DNA of 64,000 nucleotides, taken from contig JAURWR010000028.1 of NCBI GenBank assembly GCA_030654805.1, forward strand, positions 25,212 to 89,211. Direction: 5' to 3'. A model generated the notes under the pieces. That model had not been told where the DNA came from, did no database searches, and saw nothing but the letters and a program-made list of their open reading frames with translations. Positions within the stretch are counted from its first letter, which is position 1, and each line of letters opens with the position of its first letter. The DNA comes from Burkholderiaceae bacterium (GTDB lineage Bacteria; Pseudomonadota; Gammaproteobacteria; Burkholderiales; Burkholderiaceae_C). The translations under genes and the position numbers were made by a program. Below are positions 41,872 through 50,446 of the stretch, piece after piece.

Positions 41872-42122
41872 GGCGTGGCCTCGTTGGCAGGGGGAGCAGC
41901 GGTGGCTGCACCATCGGTTGCCGCCAGCGGTAGGTCAGCCGGCAGGCGTTCGAGCAGCGTGTCGATGCGGGCACGTGCGGCATGAAGGCGCGAACGCAGG
42001 CTGTCGCGTTCACTGGCCACGGCAGTCAGCTGCTGTTCCAAGAGTGCGTTGGTGCGCTGCAACTCGTCGTGCCGCAGGAGCAGCCGATCGACCCGGTCGG
42101 CGAGGTCTTCAATCTTTGACAT
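41868..42122 (-). CDS. ZapB-like coiled-coil protein (TIGR02449 type)
   Basis: An 84-residue protein almost wholly coiled coil for residues 1-60 (heptads in IEDLADRVDRLLLRHDELQRTNALLEQQL), then an Ala/Pro-rich tail. Short coiled-coil proteins of this kind sit directly upstream of zapA in betaproteobacteria and are proposed ZapB counterparts at the Z-ring. Overlap with zapA (ATGA) supports joint production. Function is inferred from context. Confidence 0.8.
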   Translation of the reverse strand: MSKIEDLADRVDRLLLRHDELQRTNALLEQQLTAVASERDSLRSRLHAARARIDTLLERLPADLPLAATDGAATAAPPANEATP

Positions 42123-42168
42123 GGCACAGCCTCGGTCGACAAGTGAATTTTTATTGTAGGGCGGTGCT

Positions 42169-42174
42169 TACAAT
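42169..42174 (+). promoter_or_regulatory. Possible -10 box upstream of the cobalamin riboswitch
   Basis: TACAAT lies just before the riboswitch. Only an A/T-rich stretch (42146-42154), not a clear -35 hexamer, is found at the right distance. The position fits a start near 42181. Confidence 0.35.
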
Positions 42175-42182
42175 CCTCGGCT

Positions 42183-42396
42183 GTTTGGTGCCCGCGCCGA
42201 TGTTCTTGTCGGTGCAGTTAAACGGGAAGCAGAAAGCGCCGCCAGGTGCTCAAACTGCGCTGCCCCCGCAACGGTACGGTGGACGAAGCCCTGGTCTTCA
42301 TTGACGGCGGTTTCAGCTTTTGCGCTCACAACCACTGGAGACTCATCGTCTCTGGGAAGGTCGCAGAGGTTGCTCCATCAGCCCGGATACCGGCCA
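42183..42396 (+). promoter_or_regulatory. Cobalamin (AdoCbl) riboswitch
   Basis: Conserved B12-riboswitch blocks appear in order: GGTGCAGTTAAACGGGAAGC at 42211-42230, CTGCCCCCGCAACGGTA at 42260-42276, GGGAAGG near 42354-42360, and the B12-box AGCCCGGATACCGGCC at 42380-42395. It lies upstream of btuB, a classic target. Binding of adenosylcobalamin would shut off the uptake/salvage operon that follows. Outer limits are approximate. Confidence 0.93.
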
Positions 42397-42403
42397 ACAA
42401 GGG

Positions 42404-42425
42404 GGTGCGATTCTCGAATCGCACC
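42404..42425 (+). promoter_or_regulatory. Hairpin in the riboswitch expression platform
   Basis: A 9-10 bp perfect stem (GGTGCGATT / AATCGCACC around CTCG) begins eight bases after the B12 box and ends about 58 bases before the btuB ATG. No U-tract follows, so it more likely takes part in a translation- or Rho-linked switch than in intrinsic termination. Confidence 0.55.
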
Positions 42426-42483
42426 TGCATCGCATGCGCCCGCGGGGAAGCGGGTCGCTTGCAATCTTGTCGGACTCTTCATC

Positions 42484-44397
42484 ATGCGTTCCTTCCGCTC
42501 GGCGCCGCGTGCGCCTCAGGCTGTTTTCAGCCGCTATTCGTTCGTCCTTTTGTCTGCGATCACCGCAGCCTGCCTCCCGATCATGGATGCCCAGGCGCAG
42601 ACACGCCTTGCTCCCGTGGTCGTCATCGCCACCCGCGAACCGGTTCCACTCGATCAGGTGACTGCCGACGTGGTCGTGATCGATGCGCAACGCATCCGCG
42701 AGTCGGCCGCCGATTCGGTCGAAGACCTGCTGCGCCGCGAGGCCGGGGTCCAACTGTCGCGCACTGGCGGTCCGGGGCACTCAGCCGGCATCTTCATCCG
42801 GGGCGCCAGTTCGCAGAGCACGCTGGTGCTGGTCGACGGTGTGCGCATCGGTTCTGCGACGCTGGGCCAGGTCTCGTTCGATGCGATCAGCCTGGCGCAG
42901 ATCGAGCGCATCGAGGTGCTTCGCGGGCCGGGCTCCAGTCTGTATGGCGCTGATGCCCTGGGAGGTGTGGTTCGCATTACCACTCGGCGTGGCGAGGGGC
43001 CGGCGAGCTTCTCCGGGCATATCGCTGCAGGCGAGTACGGCTCGAAGGAGGGCGAGATCTCGGTCGGTGGCGCGGGCGGTGGCTTCGACTACACCGCGTC
43101 GTTCAGCCGCGAAAGCAGCGACGGCGCCTCGACGCTGCGAGCCGGCGACCGATTCGGCAACTACAACCCCGATCGCGATGGCTACAGCCGTCGCACCGCA
43201 CAGCTGCGCTTGGGCTACACCGTGGCGCCGGGCCATCGCGTGGCGGTGAGCTTGGTCGACGCACGGCTGCGGTCGCAGTACGACGCGTCCGAATTCGCGC
43301 CACCCGACTACGCGCAGGACCCGTCCCCCAACTTCGGCACGCGGCTCGACACCCAGGTTCTGGCCGTCAGTTACGACGGCGTGATCAGCCCGATCTGGAC
43401 CACGCGCGTGCAACTGGCGCACAACGCCGACGAATCGTTGGACGGTGCGCACTTTCCTGACCGCTTCATCACCCGCCGCGATCAATACACCTGGCAGAAC
43501 GCGTTTGCGCTGGATGCTCGCCAGCAGCTCGTGGCCGTGCTTGAGCGCCTCGAAGAGAGAGCGAAGACATCGGCCTTTTCGTCGGAGAAACGTCGTCACA
43601 ACGATTCGCTGGGCCTCGGCTATTCGGGCAAGTTCGGTGCGCACCTGCTGTCGGCCGATGTGCGGCACGACGACAACTCGGTCTATGGCGGAAAGACCAC
43701 CGGACGCCTGGGCTGGGGGTACGAACTCGGACACGGTCTGACGGCGCGTGCGCTGGCCGGCACCACGTTCCGCGCTCCGAGTTTCAACGACCTGTTCTAC
43801 ACGGGCTATGGCGTCGACACAGTTCGACCCGAACGCGGGCGCAGTGCCGAAATCGGCCTGAGCTGGCTCTCGGGCGACAGCAATGCGTCGGTCACGCTGT
43901 ACCGCAACCGCGTGCGTGACCTGATCGCCTACGAGCCCGATCGCGCCTTCTGCCCGGTCGATTCGTCCTACGACTTCGGTTGCGCGCGCAACATCAATCG
44001 CGCCCGCCTGCAGGGTGCGACCTTGACTGCCGGGCACCGCATCGGCTCGCTCAGCCTGCGTGGCACGGTCGACCTGCTGAACGCGAAGGACGAGCGCAGC
44101 GGCGAGCGTCTGGAACGCCGCGCCAGGCATCAGGAAACGCTCAGTGCCGATTACCAGATCGAGGCCTGGACGTTCGGCGCCACGCTGATGACACTGGGCA
44201 ACCGCCCCGATGGTGGCAAGCGGCTCGGCGGGTATTCGACGCTCGACCTGCAGGCGCGCTGGCGTCTGTCCACTCAGTGGCAGCTCGAGGCCAAGGTGCT
44301 GAACGTCGGTGACCGCGACATCGAACCGGCCCGCGACTATCGCGCGCTGGGCCGCCAGGGCTGGATCGGACTGCGCTACAGCGGCATCGGGCTGTAG
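42484..44397 (+). CDS. btuB: TonB-dependent vitamin B12 receptor BtuB
   Basis: Outer-membrane corrinoid transporter. The 637-residue precursor has a signal peptide ending near DAQAQ at residue 39, followed by a TonB-box-like APVVVIATRE. The plug domain is readable (VEDLLRREAGVQLSRTGGPG, FIRGASSQSTLVLVDGVRIG, IERIEVLRGPGSSLYGADALGGVVRITTRRG). A 22-strand barrel follows, ending in an aromatic-poor but typical terminal strand (WIGLRYSGIGL). Riboswitch control and the following btuF-C-D genes point to B12 rather than a siderophore. Confidence 0.93.
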   Translation: MRSFRSAPRAPQAVFSRYSFVLLSAITAACLPIMDAQAQTRLAPVVVIATREPVPLDQVTADVVVIDAQRIRESAADSVEDLLRREAGVQLSRTGGPGHSAGIFIRGASSQSTLVLVDGVRIGSATLGQVSFDAISLAQIERIEVLRGPGSSLYGADALGGVVRITTRRGEGPASFSGHIAAGEYGSKEGEISVGGAGGGFDYTASFSRESSDGASTLRAGDRFGNYNPDRDGYSRRTAQLRLGYTVAPGHRVAVSLVDARLRSQYDASEFAPPDYAQDPSPNFGTRLDTQVLAVSYDGVISPIWTTRVQLAHNADESLDGAHFPDRFITRRDQYTWQNAFALDARQQLVAVLERLEERAKTSAFSSEKRRHNDSLGLGYSGKFGAHLLSADVRHDDNSVYGGKTTGRLGWGYELGHGLTARALAGTTFRAPSFNDLFYTGYGVDTVRPERGRSAEIGLSWLSGDSNASVTLYRNRVRDLIAYEPDRAFCPVDSSYDFGCARNINRARLQGATLTAGHRIGSLSLRGTVDLLNAKDERSGERLERRARHQETLSADYQIEAWTFGATLMTLGNRPDGGKRLGGYSTLDLQARWRLSTQWQLEAKVLNVGDRDIEPARDYRALGRQGWIGLRYSGIGL

Positions 44398-44439
44398 CCG
44401 CATCGCTCCGGCGTGACACTTTGGACTGGAGAGACTGCA

Positions 44440-45000
44440 GTGCATGAATTGATCGTCGGAGGACAGCGCAGCGGCAAGTCCCGTTGCGCCGAGCGGCGTG
44501 CTGCCGCATGGTTGGCAGCACAACCGACTCACTCGGCCGTGCTGCTGGCCACGGCGCGCGCAGGCGACGACGAGATGCGCCTGCGGATTGCGCACCATCG
44601 CCTTGAACGAGCCGAGCGGGTCCCGCGACTCGAGACCGAAGAGGTGCCATTCGATCTGGAGCAGGCAGTTTCCCGGCACAGCGCGCCGGGCCGCCTGGTG
44701 ATCGTCGACTGCCTGACGATGTGGCTGACCAACCTGCTGATGCCGCTGGAAGGCGCCCCTCTCGACGACATCGACTGGGATCTGACGTCTGAAGCCTGGT
44801 GCGATGCGATCAGTGCCGCTTGCGGCCCGCTGTTGCTGGTATCCAACGAGATCGGCCTCGGGGTGTCGCCGTTGTCGCCGCAAGCACGGGGCTTCGTCGA
44901 TCGGCTCGGTCGCCTGCACCAGGTGGTGGCTGCCCGATGCTCCCGGGTGACCCTGATGGTCGCGGGCATCGAGGTGCCGGTGAAGCGGGCGCCGAGGTGA
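44440..45000 (+). CDS. cobU: Adenosylcobinamide kinase/adenosylcobinamide-phosphate guanylyltransferase
   Basis: Activates cobinamide: phosphorylates it, then attaches GMP. The 186 residues show P-loop GGQRSGKS at residues 6-13 and the His-rich IAHHRLER, where the guanylylated histidine lies. VDCLTMWLTNLL and SNEIGLGVSP are also family marks. Start GTG at 44440 is chosen because GGAGAG lies seven bases upstream; GTG at 44413 is in frame too. The stop overlaps btuF (GTGA). Confidence 0.93.
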   Translation: MHELIVGGQRSGKSRCAERRAAAWLAAQPTHSAVLLATARAGDDEMRLRIAHHRLERAERVPRLETEEVPFDLEQAVSRHSAPGRLVIVDCLTMWLTNLLMPLEGAPLDDIDWDLTSEAWCDAISAACGPLLLVSNEIGLGVSPLSPQARGFVDRLGRLHQVVAARCSRVTLMVAGIEVPVKRAPR

Positions 45001-45944
45001 CTTGGCGCCGCAACGGCATCGCTCGCACCGCACTTGTCCGCAGCGGCGGGGCGCTGCTGGGGCTCTGGCTGTGCGTGGTGACGATGCCGCTGCACGCGCA
45101 AAGTTTTCGAGCCGCCGGCGGCGGGCCGAGGCCGATCACGCTGATCGACGACCGGAATCGCGAGCAGACCCTGGCGGCGCCACCCAGGCGCATCGTGAGC
45201 TTGCTGCCGTCGCTGACCGAAAGTGTCTGTGCGCTCGGTGGCTGCGATCGCCTGGTCGGAACCGATCGCTACTCCAATTCGCCAGCCCGTGTTCTGGCCT
45301 TGCCCAAGCTCGGCGGCATCGAGGATGCGAACCTCGAACGCATCGTTGCGCTGAAGCCCGATGTCGTGCTGGCTGCACCCTCGGCGCGCGTGATCGAACG
45401 GCTGGAGTCACTCGGTCTCAAAGTGATCGTGATCGAGTCGAAGACGCATGCGGATGTGCATCGCTCGCTGGTCATGCTGGCGGTCATGCTCGGCACCCCG
45501 GCGGCTGCCGAACGGGTGTGGGCCGGCATCCAGACCGATGTCGACCGTGCCGTCGCCAGTGTGCCGACAGCGCTGCGCGGACAGCGCGTCTATTTCGAAG
45601 TCGACGCGACGCCGTATGCGGCCGGAGAGGCCTCGTTCATCGGTCAGACCCTGCTGCGCCTCGGCCTCGGCAACATCGTTCGCGCGGAAGACGGCCCGTT
45701 TCCGAAGCTCAACCCCGAATTCGTCGTGCGTGCACAGCCGGACATCGTGATGGCTGACCAGCGCAACCTCGACGAAATGGCGCGGCGGCCCGGTTGGTCG
45801 CAGCTCCATGCCTTGCGCGAGGGTCGGGTCTGCGGTTTCAGCCACCAGCGCTACGAGGTGCTGGTGCGTCCCGGCCCGCGCCTGGGGGAAGCGGCGCTGC
45901 TGCTGGCGGGCTGCCTGACGAGGCTGGTAGTCTCGTCGCGATGA
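44997..45944 (+). CDS. btuF: Periplasmic cobalamin-binding protein BtuF
   Basis: Substrate-binding protein for the BtuCD importer. The 315-residue precursor carries a signal peptide (ALLGLWLCVVTMPLHA-QS), then a two-lobed helical-backbone fold: RRIVSLLPSLTESVCALGG, DRLVGTDRYSN, LERIVALKPDVVLA, and GQTLLRLGLGNIV. SLLPSLTES is typical of BtuF. It starts with GTG overlapping the cobU stop and ends overlapping btuC, so four genes are coupled in series. Confidence 0.88.
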   Translation: MTWRRNGIARTALVRSGGALLGLWLCVVTMPLHAQSFRAAGGGPRPITLIDDRNREQTLAAPPRRIVSLLPSLTESVCALGGCDRLVGTDRYSNSPARVLALPKLGGIEDANLERIVALKPDVVLAAPSARVIERLESLGLKVIVIESKTHADVHRSLVMLAVMLGTPAAAERVWAGIQTDVDRAVASVPTALRGQRVYFEVDATPYAAGEASFIGQTLLRLGLGNIVRAEDGPFPKLNPEFVVRAQPDIVMADQRNLDEMARRPGWSQLHALREGRVCGFSHQRYEVLVRPGPRLGEAALLLAGCLTRLVVSSR

Positions 45945-46987
45945 CCGATCAGTCCATGACCGCCAATGCCAGCCGTTCGCGCCTTGATCTGGGTGCGCTA
46001 CGGCGCCGCAGCCTGGCGATCGGCCTGCTGCTCATGTCGGTCGCGCTCGCGGCAGCCGGGTTGGCGGCGGGCAGTGACGGGTGGTCATGGCCGTCGTTCG
46101 GTGACGCCGACACCCAGTTGATCCTGGGTCAGATCCGCGCACCACGCACGCTTGGCGCCTGGCTCACCGGGGCGCTTCTGGGGCTGGCTGGCGCGGTCGC
46201 GCAGGGCTTGTTTCGCAACCCGCTGGCCGATCCGTACCTGCTCGGTTCGGCAGCGGGCGCGTCTCTGGCGGTGGTGCTGGTGCTGGCTGCCGGCTCGCTG
46301 GGTGGCGTCGCGGTCGGCTGGGCGGCCGCCGATGGGCTGGCTCGTCTGGGGCTGGTCGGTGCAGCCTTCGTCGGAGCCTTCGTCGGGGTCGGTCTGACGC
46401 TGGCCCTGGCGCGCGGAGCGCAGCAGACGCCGAGGTTGCTGCTGGCCGGCGTGGTGGTGGGTGTGGTGCTGTCGGCGCTGGGAGACATGGTGTCGACCGC
46501 AGCTCCGGAGGCGCTGCGCGGCAAGCAGGCGTTCATGCTGGGCACCACCGGCTTCCTTGGCTGGAGCAGCGTCGCCGTGTTGGCCATTGGCCTCGTCGTG
46601 ACGCTGCCGATCGCCTGGCGCCTGGCTCGTGTGCTGGATGCGTTGACCCTCGGCGAGGACAGCGCGCGCAGCCTCGGCCTGGCGCTGGCGCGTTGGCGGC
46701 TGGTGCTGGTGGCGGTGCTCGCGCTGGCCACCGGGCTCGCGGTGTCGCAGGCGGGGCTGGTGGCGTTCGTCGGCCTCGCGGCACCGCATCTGGTGCGCCG
46801 CTGCGCTCCCGCACCGAACGGCTACACGCTGCTGGCCAGCGCAGCCGCTGGCGGCACCTTGTTATTGGCTGCAGACGTGCTCGCGCGCAGCCTGATCGCA
46901 CCTCAGGAGCTGCCGGTCGGTGTGGTCACCGCCGTGCTGGGGGGGAGTTATCTGTTGTGGCTGTTGCGCCGACGGAGGCTCGGATGA
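45941..46987 (+). CDS. btuC: ABC cobalamin importer permease BtuC (FecCD family)
   Basis: Inner-membrane channel of the BtuCDF type II importer. The 348 residues contain about ten hydrophobic helices, with family markers RAPRTLGAWLTGALLGLAGAVAQGLFRNPLADPYLLG near the N-terminus and GLAAPHLVRR near residue 284, the coupling helix region. Overlaps by 4 bases with btuF before and btuD after. Confidence 0.92.
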   Translation: MTDQSMTANASRSRLDLGALRRRSLAIGLLLMSVALAAAGLAAGSDGWSWPSFGDADTQLILGQIRAPRTLGAWLTGALLGLAGAVAQGLFRNPLADPYLLGSAAGASLAVVLVLAAGSLGGVAVGWAAADGLARLGLVGAAFVGAFVGVGLTLALARGAQQTPRLLLAGVVVGVVLSALGDMVSTAAPEALRGKQAFMLGTTGFLGWSSVAVLAIGLVVTLPIAWRLARVLDALTLGEDSARSLGLALARWRLVLVAVLALATGLAVSQAGLVAFVGLAAPHLVRRCAPAPNGYTLLASAAAGGTLLLAADVLARSLIAPQELPVGVVTAVLGGSYLLWLLRRRRLG

Positions 46988-47808
46988 ATCGCGTGGCGGC
47001 GAGCCCCCCCGTTCCGGCAACCGCGACGACGTCCCCGCCGGCTGCCGTGCTGCGCGTCGACGGTCTGCACGTGTCGCTGGGCGGGCTGCCCGTGCTGCGC
47101 GGCCTGTCGCTTTCGCTGTACCCCGGTTGGACCGCAATCGTCGGGCCGAACGGAGGTGGCAAATCGACCTTGCTGCGCGCGCTGGCGGGTCTGTTGACGC
47201 CGCAGGCCGGTCAGGTCTGGCTCGACGGTCGTCCACTTGCCGGCTACAGCGCCCGCGCGAGAGGCCAACGCATTGCCTGGCTGGCCCAGCACGAGGCTGC
47301 CGAGGCCAGTGGTGAGCTGACGGTGCGTGACGTGGTGCAGCTCGGTCGGCTGCCGCATCTGGGACTGTTCGCGACGCCGGGATCGCAGGACGATGCTGCG
47401 GTCGACGCGGCGCTGGCCACCACCGAGTGCACCGCTTGGCAGTGCCGACGGCTGCATGAGCTGTCCGGCGGCGAACGCCAGCGCGTGCTGCTGGCGCGCG
47501 CGCTCGCTGTCGATGCGCCGGTGCTGCTGCTGGACGAGCCGACGACGCATCTCGATCCGCCGCATCAGGTGGCCGTCGTGCGCCTGCTGAAGCGCCTGGC
47601 TGCGGCGGGCACGACGGTGGTCAGCGTGCTGCACGACCTGCCTCTTGCGCTTCAGGCCGATCGGCTGGTGGTGCTGCAGGAGGGCAGGGTCCGCGCCGAG
47701 GGGTCGCCGCGATCGACCGAAGTACAGGGGAGCCTGGTCACCGTGTTTGGTGGCGCGTTGTCGATCGAGCGGGTCGGCGGGCGACTGACCGCCGTGCCGC
47801 GCTTGTGA
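46984..47808 (+). CDS. btuD: ABC cobalamin importer ATPase BtuD
   Basis: ATP-binding subunit, 274 residues. Walker A GPNGGGKST (about 54-62), signature LSGGERQRV, Walker B VLLLDEPTTHLD and switch His (SVLHDLP) are all intact. The N-terminal 20 residues are Pro/Ala/Thr-rich and probably unstructured. The C-terminus is slightly extended beyond the core ABC domain. It follows btuC with a 4-base overlap. Confidence 0.93.
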   Translation: MNRVAASPPVPATATTSPPAAVLRVDGLHVSLGGLPVLRGLSLSLYPGWTAIVGPNGGGKSTLLRALAGLLTPQAGQVWLDGRPLAGYSARARGQRIAWLAQHEAAEASGELTVRDVVQLGRLPHLGLFATPGSQDDAAVDAALATTECTAWQCRRLHELSGGERQRVLLARALAVDAPVLLLDEPTTHLDPPHQVAVVRLLKRLAAAGTTVVSVLHDLPLALQADRLVVLQEGRVRAEGSPRSTEVQGSLVTVFGGALSIERVGGRLTAVPRL

Positions 47809-47854
47809 GCAAGGACGCGACAACGCTTCTGTCTGTTTTCTGAGTTCCTTTCCC

Positions 47855-48928
47855 ATGAACCTTTCCCTCGACATTTCCGACACCGATCTCGTCGGGCTGC
47901 GCACACGCTTGCAGCACCGTCTGGACCGCAAGACCAAGCCGCTGGGATCGCTGGGCAGCATCGAATCTCTGGCGCTGCAGATCGGACTGATCCTGCGCAG
48001 CGAGCAGCCCGCGCTCGTGCGGCCGCAGCTGGTGGTGTTCGCAGGCGATCACGGGTTGGCGGCGCGAGGCGTCTCTGCGTATCCGTCGGATGTGACGTGG
48101 CAGATGGTCGAGAACTTCCTGGCGGGTGGCGCCGCGGTCAACGTGCTCGCACGTCAGCATGGCCTGGCGTTGACCGTGATCGATGCCGGCGTACGACACG
48201 ATTTCGCGCCGCGTCCCGGACTGCTCGATCGCAAGATCGCCGCTGGCACAGCCGATGCCTTCGAAGGGCCGGCGATGTCCGAGGCGCAGTGCTTGCTGGC
48301 CGTTCGGGCGGGCCGCGAGGTGGTGCGCGAGCTGCCCGGCAACGCGCTGTTGCTGGGCGAGATGGGCATCGGCAACACGTCCAGCGCGGCGCTGCTGATG
48401 GCTCGGCTGGCGGGCGAGCCGATCGAACGCTGCATCGGCCGGGGTACCGGCTTGGACGACACCGGTCTGCTGCGCAAGCTGGCGGTGCTTCGCGGCGTTC
48501 TGGAAAGGCATCCGCGTGCCGTCGGTCCGCTGCAGGCGCTGTCGGCGTTCGGAGGGTTTGAGATTGCGATGCTGGTCGGTGCCGTGTTGCAGGGGGTGGA
48601 AGATCGTCGCGTCGTCGTCGTCGATGGCTTCATCACCGGGGCGGCGGTTCTGGTCGCGCAGCAGATGGTGTCTGCCGTGGTGTCGGGATGCGTTTTTTCG
48701 CACCGGTCCGATGAAGCAGGCCACGCGCTGATGCTGCAAGGATTGGGCGTGAAGCCGCTGCTCGACCTGGGACTGCGGCTCGGCGAGGGCTCGGGCGCTG
48801 CGCTGGCATGGCCGCTGCTGGAAAGCGCTGTGCGCCTGTTGCGCGAGATGGCGAGCTTCGAATCGGCGGGTGTCGTCACGGGCGACGACGGTACGTCGCA
48901 GCCGGCCGAGGGTGGCGCTGCGGCATGA
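47855..48928 (+). CDS. cobT: Nicotinate-nucleotide--dimethylbenzimidazole phosphoribosyltransferase
   Basis: Makes alpha-ribazole phosphate, the activated lower ligand of B12. The 357 residues include KTKPLGSLGSIESLA at the N-terminus, VVFAGDHGLAARGVSAYP, GEMGIGNTSSAALL and a C-terminal stretch SHRSDEAGHALML. All are characteristic. It follows btuD after 46 bases and overlaps cobS (ATGA). Confidence 0.96.
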   Translation: MNLSLDISDTDLVGLRTRLQHRLDRKTKPLGSLGSIESLALQIGLILRSEQPALVRPQLVVFAGDHGLAARGVSAYPSDVTWQMVENFLAGGAAVNVLARQHGLALTVIDAGVRHDFAPRPGLLDRKIAAGTADAFEGPAMSEAQCLLAVRAGREVVRELPGNALLLGEMGIGNTSSAALLMARLAGEPIERCIGRGTGLDDTGLLRKLAVLRGVLERHPRAVGPLQALSAFGGFEIAMLVGAVLQGVEDRRVVVVDGFITGAAVLVAQQMVSAVVSGCVFSHRSDEAGHALMLQGLGVKPLLDLGLRLGEGSGAALAWPLLESAVRLLREMASFESAGVVTGDDGTSQPAEGGAAA

Positions 48929-49797
48929 CACCAGACGAGCCGCCGACGGTGCCTGAGCGTTCCATGTCGCCCCTCGCCGCGCTACCACCGCGCGGCATGT
49001 TGTCGAGGTTCGTGCACGAGGTGCGGCTCTTCTTCATCGCCCTGCAGTTCTTCACCCGCGTGCCGATCCCCCGCTGGGTCGGGTTCGAACCGGATTGGTT
49101 GCATCAGAGTGCTCGTCACTTCCCGGCGATCGGTCTGCTGGTCGGTGCGTTCGGTGCGCTGGTTCTGTGGTCGGCGAGTCGGGTGTTGCCGTTGCCCGTT
49201 GCGGTGCTGCTGTCCATGGCGGCGACGATGCTGGCCACCGGCGGCTTCCACGAGGACGGATGGGCCGATACCTGCGACGGTCTGGGCGGCGCTGTCACTC
49301 GTGAGCGCGCGCTGGAGATCATGAAGGACTCGCGCATCGGCGCATATGGCGCGATGGGCTTGGTGACCATGTTGGCAATGAAGGCTGCGACGCTGTCATC
49401 GCTGCCTGTCGACTGGGCCTGCGGGGCCTTGCTGCTGGGGCACACCGCGTCACGAGCGGCCTCGACCGCGCTGATCCACTTTCTGCCGTATGCCGGCGAT
49501 GTCGAGCACGCCAAGGCCAAGCCACTGGCCCAGAGACTGTCCACCGCCAGCCTGATCGTCGCGTGCGGCTGGGTATTGCCGGTTGCGATTCCGCTGGCAC
49601 TGAACCAGTCACTGTGGGTCGTGCCCGTGATCGGTAGCGTCATGTTTGCTGCGCTGGGCGCAGGCTGGTGCGCACGCTGGTTTCGCAAGCGCCTCGGCGG
49701 TGTGACTGGCGACACGCTGGGTGCGGCGCAACAGCTCACCGAGCTGCTGGTGCTGTTGTCGTGGGCGGTGGCGTGGGGTGGCTTGCATGGAGCATGA
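48925..49797 (+). CDS. cobS: Adenosylcobinamide-GDP ribazoletransferase (cobalamin synthase)
   Basis: Membrane enzyme joining AdoCbi-GDP and alpha-ribazole(-phosphate), the last assembly step. The 290 residues hold six or more membrane helices and the signature GGFHEDGWADTCDGLGGAVTRE at about residues 108-129, with the metal-binding acidic residues. The first 20 residues may be optional, since an internal ATG lies at 48964. The start overlaps the cobT stop. Confidence 0.95.
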   Translation: MTPDEPPTVPERSMSPLAALPPRGMLSRFVHEVRLFFIALQFFTRVPIPRWVGFEPDWLHQSARHFPAIGLLVGAFGALVLWSASRVLPLPVAVLLSMAATMLATGGFHEDGWADTCDGLGGAVTRERALEIMKDSRIGAYGAMGLVTMLAMKAATLSSLPVDWACGALLLGHTASRAASTALIHFLPYAGDVEHAKAKPLAQRLSTASLIVACGWVLPVAIPLALNQSLWVVPVIGSVMFAALGAGWCARWFRKRLGGVTGDTLGAAQQLTELLVLLSWAVAWGGLHGA

Positions 49798-49864
49798 GCC
49801 CGCCGGGCCGCCCCAAGGGCGAATACCGGAGTGCGCAGCACGAAGGTACCCCAGTGAGCTGCGC

Positions 49865-50446
49865 ATGCTGTACGTTTGGCGCCACCCGAAGGCGATTGGT
49901 GCCGGTGGTCGCTGCATTGGACGCACCGATCTCGCCGTCGATCCGCGAAGGGCCAAACGACTGGCGCACGGCATCCGACGCCATGCGCGAAGGCACGCGC
50001 TGGCGCACGAAGTCTGGACGTCGCCCTTGCGGCGCGGTGCCGATGTTGGACGATGGCTGGCGCGCTGGGGCTGGCACCACCGGATCGATGCGGCGCTGGC
50101 CGAGATCGACTTCGGAGTTTGGGACGGACTGACCTGGGACGAGATCGGCGAATCCGCTGTCACGGCCTGGTGCGCAGATTTCGCTCGCTACTGCGGGCAT
50201 GGCGGCGAAAGCGTGTCGATGCTCTTCGACCGGTGCGCAGGCTGGATCGCCGATGCGAGCGGCCCATCGGTGTGCTGTGTAGTCGGGCACGCCGGCTGGA
50301 TCAATGCAGCACGCCTGATGCTAGAGGGTCGGGGCGTACCCTCCAGCCCGAACGCATGGCCACCACCGCTGGCTCATGCCAGGAAACTGGAGCTGCGTCG
50401 GGGGTCTATACCGTCCGACTATCCCGCGTCTGGAGGCGGACCGTGA
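49865..50446 (+). CDS. cobC: Alpha-ribazole phosphatase-like histidine phosphatase
   Basis: Histidine-phosphatase-superfamily protein, expected to dephosphorylate alpha-ribazole-5'-phosphate or cobalamin-5'-phosphate. Start MLYVWRHPKAI puts the catalytic RH at residues 6-7, as in the family, although the usual RHG is RHP here. EIDFGVWDGLTWDEI and the second catalytic His in VVGHAGWINAARLML are present. An earlier ATG (49787) overlapping cobS is open in frame and would add 26 residues. The stop overlaps the next gene as GTGA. Confidence 0.85.
   Translation: MLYVWRHPKAIGAGGRCIGRTDLAVDPRRAKRLAHGIRRHARRHALAHEVWTSPLRRGADVGRWLARWGWHHRIDAALAEIDFGVWDGLTWDEIGESAVTAWCADFARYCGHGGESVSMLFDRCAGWIADASGPSVCCVVGHAGWINAARLMLEGRGVPSSPNAWPPPLAHARKLELRRGSIPSDYPASGGGP

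Noticed and set aside
42781..45033. A 750-codon minus-strand open frame opposite btuB and cobU
   Set aside because: The plus strand carries a convincing receptor plug, barrel and P-loop enzyme; the antisense product resembles nothing.
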